A stretch of 64,000 nt of DNA, from positions 248,001 through 312,000 of the forward strand of contig JADJFV010000033.1 in the NCBI GenBank assembly GCA_016708435.1, in the 5' to 3' direction. The stretch is from Leptospiraceae bacterium (GTDB lineage: Bacteria > Spirochaetota > Leptospiria > Leptospirales > Leptospiraceae). Position numbers and translations under genes: made by a program. Below the pieces are notes generated by a model. That model saw nothing but the letters and a program-made list of their open reading frames with translations, was not told where the DNA came from and ran no database searches. Shown in pieces: positions 60,344 through 64,000 of the stretch (positions are counted from its first letter, which is position 1; every line of letters begins with the position of its first letter).

Positions 60344-60712
60344 TTACTTCTTAGAATGTAGACCCAATTTATTGCCTTCACTATCAATAAAAACTGCAAA
60401 AAATCCATCTTGATCTTCATGAGGTGTTTTAGGAATTAAGATTTTTCCCCCATTTTGAGTAATCTTATCTAAAATATTTTGAAGATTTTCTCCTGCATTA
60501 AGATATATGGTCACTCCTTTAGTAGACGGTTCATAACCCTCTGCCTCTATAATGACACCTGTAACTTGTTGTCCTTCGTATGGCAAAATACCCATTTTCA
60601 TACTTTTTAATTCCATCTTTTCTATTTTTATACCTAGAATAGATTCATAAAAATTTATCGCCCGAGTGATATTTGTTGCCGGTATCTCAAACATACCAAT
60701 GTAACTATTCAT
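60344..60712 (-). CDS. VOC-family (glyoxalase/dioxygenase superfamily) protein, possibly with an alternative lipoprotein start
   Basis: The ATG at 60712 is preceded by AAGGAGAAAAAG and gives MNSYIGMFEIPATNITRAIN, the normal VOC start (122 residues). FYESILGIKIEKMELKSMKM, GVTIYLNAGENLQNILDKIT and FFAVFIDSEGNKLGLHSKK complete the fold with Glu/His metal positions. The frame also extends to an ATG at 60790, which would add MKRIIISLITIIFAMSILHC, a good lipoprotein signal peptide, but with a weak ribosome-binding site. Both a cytosolic and a lipidated form are conceivable. It lies next to an AraC regulator. Confidence 0.85.
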   Translation of the reverse strand: MNSYIGMFEIPATNITRAINFYESILGIKIEKMELKSMKMGILPYEGQQVTGVIIEAEGYEPSTKGVTIYLNAGENLQNILDKITQNGGKILIPKTPHEDQDGFFAVFIDSEGNKLGLHSKK

Positions 60713-60851
60713 CTTTTTCTCCTTATAGCCGCAATGCAAGATGCTCATTGCAAAAATTATTGTAATTAAACTGATTATTATTCTTTTCATGATTTAAATT
60801 ATAACCTTATTAGTTGCAAAGGAATTGTAAAAATGCGACAATATCTTAAAA

Positions 60852-61667
60852 TTATTTGTAGAAAATGGAGGAAAGTTTCATATTTTCATTTGTAAGAAAT
60901 TCTTTCGGATTGATTCCTGTAAAATCTTTGAAATCTTTAATAAAGTGGGCCTGGTCATAGTATTCAAATTCATGAGCAATGCTTGTAAGATTTTCTGATT
61001 TTTCGCTTAAAAGCATTTTCAGGGCAGCTTGAAATCTCACTACTTTACCTAACTGCTTTGGGCTAATACCGATATGTTTCATAAACCTTCTCTCAAGTTG
61101 TCTTCTGAAAGAAGATTTATCGGTGAGAATCTCATGAATCGATTTGCTCCCATTACTAGAAAAAATAGTATCAATAGTAGATTTGACAAGGTCATTAATA
61201 ACTAAAGGTTCGGTTATTCTTGAACGAAGAAAATTTTCAATTATTTCGATACGTTGATTAACATCCTTAGCGTTGATAATCCATTTTTCTAATTCGTTTG
61301 CCACATTCTCTCCAAATAATATTGCAAGCGGGGTTTCTTTATTTGCTAAGGATTTTAGTTGCACCTTTACTAAGTGGGCGAAACCGTATGGATAAAATCG
61401 AATCGAAAATGTATCAACATAACCTGTAGGCTGAATATAAAAAGGTTTCATGGTTTGTCCGAGAACCATAGCACGAGGTTGTAGAATATATTTATCATTT
61501 GAAGTATAACGCTTGATGTCATCGCCCAGAATAAAGGCCATCTCAATTAATCCATCTGGAATAATACGTTGTTTTTGGGGATCAGCTGATGCCTGAACTT
61601 TCAAAGTCCAATAGCAATTAACAAATAAGTCTAGATCGGAGTGAGGTAGAAAAGTTTGGTATTCCAT
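60852..61667 (-). CDS. AraC-family transcriptional regulator
   Basis: The 271-residue protein has an N-terminal DUF6597-type domain (LFVNCYWTLKVQASADPQKQ; RIIPDGLIEMAFILGDDIKR; FSIRFYPYGFAHLVKV). The C-terminal AraC helix-turn-helix pair follows: SFRRQLERRFMKHIGISPKQ, LGKVVRFQAALKMLL, and the signature IAHEFEYYDQAHFIKDFKDF ending TGINPKEFL. It is 60 bp upstream of the VOC gene on the same strand and probably regulates it or itself. Confidence 0.93.
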   Translation of the reverse strand: MEYQTFLPHSDLDLFVNCYWTLKVQASADPQKQRIIPDGLIEMAFILGDDIKRYTSNDKYILQPRAMVLGQTMKPFYIQPTGYVDTFSIRFYPYGFAHLVKVQLKSLANKETPLAILFGENVANELEKWIINAKDVNQRIEIIENFLRSRITEPLVINDLVKSTIDTIFSSNGSKSIHEILTDKSSFRRQLERRFMKHIGISPKQLGKVVRFQAALKMLLSEKSENLTSIAHEFEYYDQAHFIKDFKDFTGINPKEFLTNENMKLSSIFYK

Positions 61668-62263
61668 TTATTTTGTAGTTTTGCACATTTCCTCACAACG
61701 TTTAGAGTGTCCGATGTTGAAATATGGCAAGAAAATTCCGTAAGAAAAAATTTGGGAGCGTAGTTATTGGATGTATGGCGTAAACAATGCTTCTCTGCAG
61801 TATGGTTACCAAGTCAAAAGTAAAAAAGTCATGATTTTATACAGTAACTAATTCTAGGTGCAAAAAAGTGTTTAATGTTTATTACCATAAAATAGTTTTC
61901 TTTTACCTTCCTATATAACAAACGACAATACTGACTTTCTGGATGGATTTAATATAGGTTGCGTTTGTTATAGACCTTATACAAAAGGTTAATTTCATTA
62001 TGCCGCCGTTACTCCTCTGTAATACCAGATAGGCAGGGACTTATGGTGAACTCAGTCGAATCTATGCCTATCCTACCTTTGTGTTCTTTATGAAAACCCC
62101 ATTCTCGCCCAATCGATAAAAACGACCCGAATGACTATAAAACTTTTTAAAATGACCACCAACCAATCCCCCTCTCTGCGCCTCTGTGGCAATCCTCCAT
62201 TCAAATCAGGAAATTTTTTTCTTGCAAATAGATTAATTTATGTAATTGTGATTTTCCAATAGG
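61668..62263. other. 596-bp intergenic region with repeats and hairpins, no supported gene
   Basis: It contains the long hairpin at 61914-61972, a second hairpin GATAGGCA...TGCCTATC (62028-62075 region) including a diverged copy of the repeat at 42512 (GGTGAACTCAGTCGAATC), and a partial copy of the TGCCACAGAGGC repeat (62172-62193). No coding frame is convincing. It looks like an accumulation site of dispersed elements. Confidence 0.6.
61914..61972. repeat. 59-bp inverted repeat, attC-like outline
   Basis: TATAACAAACG (61914-61924) pairs perfectly with CGTTTGTTATA (61962-61972) over 11 bp across 37 bases. Integron attC sites often begin (T)TATAACAAACG and have this length, but the core-site consensus GTTRRRY is not met (GTTATAG) and no integrase gene is present. 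Confidence 0.5.
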
Positions 62264-62533
62264 ATGCCGATAGAAATTATGGAACAGAAAAAAAGTAAGT
62301 TTATGTCGCTTATTGAGAGAATCACTGCAAAGATAGAAAAGTTAGACCATCTTTGTAATATTATCCCAGAAGAATTAGACAGTAAACGAGATGAAAGAAG
62401 TAAATGGAACAGTTGGCATTCTGAATGGAAAAAGGCTTGGATTGATAATTCAGATCCTTTTCTGAGTGAAGCCGAGAAAGAAGAGCGCAGAATTGCGACT
62501 TCTATTACCACTCGCTATCGTGCAGTAGATTAG
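62264..62533 (+). CDS. Small hypothetical protein
   Basis: The 89-residue, highly charged helical protein (MSLIERITAKIEKLDHLCNI; KRDERSKWNSWHSEWKKAWI; EKEERRIATSITTRYRAVD) has no signal peptide. The ATG at 62264 or the one at 62279 (MEQKKSKF) could start it; neither has a strong ribosome-binding site. No family was recognised. It points the same way as the two genes that follow. Confidence 0.6.
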   Translation: MPIEIMEQKKSKFMSLIERITAKIEKLDHLCNIIPEELDSKRDERSKWNSWHSEWKKAWIDNSDPFLSEAEKEERRIATSITTRYRAVD

Positions 62534-62599
62534 CCAGTAGTTTCGTTTTCTTCTAAATTCCATTTCTAATTAGGAGATTCTGTAGAGGAAGAATTTAGG

Positions 62600-62926
62600 A
62601 TGACAATCGCAAACGTAAACAACAACTTAAATACTTATCTTTATAGTTCTCTGCAAGAGGACTTGCAAGGTCTTGTCAATCAGGCTCGTGCTGAAGTATC
62701 GGAGCAAGAAGCAATTGAAGTTCCAAAGCCTGCCGCAAATCCAATAGAAGGACCTCTCGAAATAAAAGATGAATATGTTCCGAGTATTAAACCTAAAGTA
62801 GAAGTTACTTTAGAAGAAAGAATGAGTCAAGTCATCAGTCCTGAGGAAATGAAGGATTTACTTTCTATGCTCATGCGAACACCACGCATTTACACACCAG
62901 GTCAAATGGTGGATATAAAAGGGTAA
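62600..62926 (+). CDS. Hypothetical protein with Pro/Glu-rich linker
   Basis: The 108-residue protein has a helical N-terminus (YLYSSLQEDLQGLVNQARAE), a Pro/Glu-rich linker (EVPKPAANPIEGPLEIKDEY) and a conserved-looking C-terminus (MSQVISPEEMKDLLSMLMRT; PRIYTPGQMVDIKG). No signal peptide. A ribosome-binding-like GAGGAAGAATTTAGG precedes the ATG. The next gene begins about 10 bp downstream, suggesting an operon. Confidence 0.72.
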   Translation: MTIANVNNNLNTYLYSSLQEDLQGLVNQARAEVSEQEAIEVPKPAANPIEGPLEIKDEYVPSIKPKVEVTLEERMSQVISPEEMKDLLSMLMRTPRIYTPGQMVDIKG

Positions 62927-62936
62927 GGGGTTCTCT

Positions 62937-63593
62937 CTGATCGCAATCATTATACAGGATAGTTCTTTCTGGCTTCTAGGAATATTATTTATTCTTTGCC
63001 TAGTTGGACTACTCGCAGCATTTTACAATCAACTGATCGCTCCCTTTATCCAGCAGAAAATTTCAGAAATTGAATATCCTCCTGAGATTGGGCAGAAGTT
63101 TGAATACATCGTCAATGAAACAGATCGTGTATCTTATTTTTCCATTGGTGCGAATACTGGTCAGATACCTACAAAATGTTCCGCTATTTCAGAAGACCAT
63201 TTATCCTTTACCTTCAAGAAAGATCCTCGTGGAGAAGAATATACAATTACCATCAAAAGAGAGGGTCCTGTTCTTTATAAGCATCCTCGTATGAGTCATT
63301 TTTTAAAGTTGGCTTCCACTGAAAGATTAGAAAGTCACGAACTCATAGGCAAAGTTGCCGAGTTTAGACTATCGAATAAAATTTCTAAAGAGAGAATGAT
63401 TGATTTTATCGAAATCACTTTGACTTCTGCATTTGTCATTAGCCGGTCTGGAGTCGAAAGAATGAAATTTATTTTTACATTCAGCAAAGTTCATCCTGGT
63501 TTTAACTTAAAAACTAAAAATCGAAAAGGACTTTTTCCTCTCGGAAAAGACGCTCATCAAAAAGAAGAAGCTATAGCCGAAGAAGATATTTAG
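62937..63593 (+). CDS. Membrane-anchored hypothetical protein with a non-ATG start
   Basis: The frame is open from 62919 and ends at 63593; the first ATG (63291) lies far inside it. A CTG at 62937 with AAGGGG six bases upstream gives LIAIIIQDSSFWLLGILFIL, CLVGLLAAFY as a single N-terminal membrane helix, then a 185-residue cytoplasmic domain (IEYPPEIGQKFEYIVNETDR; AEFRLSNKISKERMIDFIEI; ERMKFIFTFSKVHPGF). The second half has a PilZ-like strand rhythm (IDFIEITLTSAFVISRSGVE) but lacks the RxxxR motif. An ATC or ATT start just downstream is also possible. Confidence 0.65.
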   Translation: MIAIIIQDSSFWLLGILFILCLVGLLAAFYNQLIAPFIQQKISEIEYPPEIGQKFEYIVNETDRVSYFSIGANTGQIPTKCSAISEDHLSFTFKKDPRGEEYTITIKREGPVLYKHPRMSHFLKLASTERLESHELIGKVAEFRLSNKISKERMIDFIEITLTSAFVISRSGVERMKFIFTFSKVHPGFNLKTKNRKGLFPLGKDAHQKEEAIAEEDI

Positions 63594-63632
63594 TATTAAT
63601 CTACCAACAAATTGAATGAAAGATACTTGTTA

Positions 63633-63968
63633 TTAACCAGTTTTCTTAATTACAATGCAAGCAAGATACTCTAAGGTATTTTTAATTCCCTTTGATTTAC
63701 CAAGTCCATCTATAAATAAACTAATTTGGAGTATGAGTTCTTTAGAGTTTTTGAATTTTGGTTTTGAAAACACTTCTGATTCTAGTTCACTCACAAGAAT
63801 ACTTGGATTTATATCTAATACTTCATGGATTCTATCTGAAAAAAGAATCAAATAAGCCGGGTTTGAGAACACTGCTTTTAAAAGTAAAGGCTCTGCATTG
63901 AAATCATAGTATATATCTTCACTGAATGTAGTCGATAAACCTTGGTCGTCAAGAAGCAGTAGTGGCAT
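63633..63968 (-). CDS. Hypothetical protein, possibly continuing past the right edge
   Basis: The 111-residue frame (MPLLLLDDQGLSTTFSEDIY; AVFSNPAYLILFSDRIHEVL; ILQISLFIDGLGKSKGIKNT) opens at an ATG at 63968, but the frame stays open to base 64000 (HNQK upstream), so the real start may lie outside the window. No ribosome-binding site is evident before 63968. No family was recognised. Confidence 0.6.
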   Translation of the reverse strand: MPLLLLDDQGLSTTFSEDIYYDFNAEPLLLKAVFSNPAYLILFSDRIHEVLDINPSILVSELESEVFSKPKFKNSKELILQISLFIDGLGKSKGIKNTLEYLACIVIKKTG

Positions 63969-64000
63969 CTTTTGATTATGCGTAAAGCTAATATGATTTG

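Noticed and set aside
61914..61972. Firm integron attC call
   Set aside because: The core-site consensus is not met, no cassette series or integrase is visible, and many dispersed hairpins occur in this genome.

Overview
The window looks like chromosomal DNA of a low-GC spirochaete of the order Leptospirales, probably Leptospiraceae. The evidence is the flgN-flgK-flgL-fliW-csrA order at the left end, the many small lipoproteins with relaxed lipoboxes, an OmpL-like (bbp2) porin, two-gene transcription units with TTG/GTG starts and 1-4 base overlaps, and abundant PAS/histidine-kinase, cyclase and chemoreceptor genes. No ribosomal RNA, complete IS element, prophage or CRISPR array was seen.

Layout. 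1-5.4 kb: a PAS sensor protein running off the left edge, then the flagellar hook-junction operon on the minus strand. 5.6-13 kb: an accessory region with a TPR/HExxH protein carrying a G9 tract, a decayed remnant of a type ISP restriction-modification (R-M) gene, three small unknown genes, a frameshifted type ISP R-M gene carrying three in-frame palindromic insertions, and a PIN-domain gene with a small partner. 13-19 kb: a DsbD-like thiol:disulfide protein, lipoproteins and a porin. 19.1-19.3 kb: tRNA-Thr(TGT) and tRNA-Tyr(GTA). 19.3-22 kb: a thioesterase-fold protein, a thiolase and a divergent TetR regulator with two palindromic operators. 22-25 kb: a lipoprotein and a GH18-like protein split by a toxin-antitoxin cassette. 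25-29.7 kb: alpha/beta hydrolase, dCTP deaminase, enoyl-CoA hydratase and an RNA uracil methyltransferase. 29.7-35 kb: epimerase, cytochrome c, STAS protein, damaged Hsp20, PrsW-like protease, PEBP, a damaged PIN module and a laccase-domain protein. 35-44 kb: ankyrin protein, PAS histidine kinase, a Rieske protein next to a flavin monooxygenase, and exported proteins. 43.5-47.7 kb: a partly duplicated MBL/zinc-ribbon locus around a chemoreceptor. 47.8-54 kb: response regulator with a frameshifted kinase, a frameshifted CoA-transferase, an adenylate cyclase and a rhomboid protease. 54-64 kb: AgmX-type protein, an FG-GAP repeat lipoprotein, septation protein, an AAA/DUF4143 ATPase, YchJ, a VOC protein, an AraC regulator and small unknown genes.

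Two themes stand out. First, short repeats have entered coding sequence: a palindromic family with GTAGAGAC/GTCTCTAC ends sits in frame three times in the R-M gene, and a different repeat splits a lipoprotein signal peptide. Second, several otherwise well-conserved genes are broken at homopolymer runs (CoA-transferase, histidine kinase, rhomboid, PrsW, a PIN toxin remnant). One or two added bases restore the expected protein in each case, so either the assembly has homopolymer errors or these genes are truly decaying. All family calls come from reading the translations; no database search was run.
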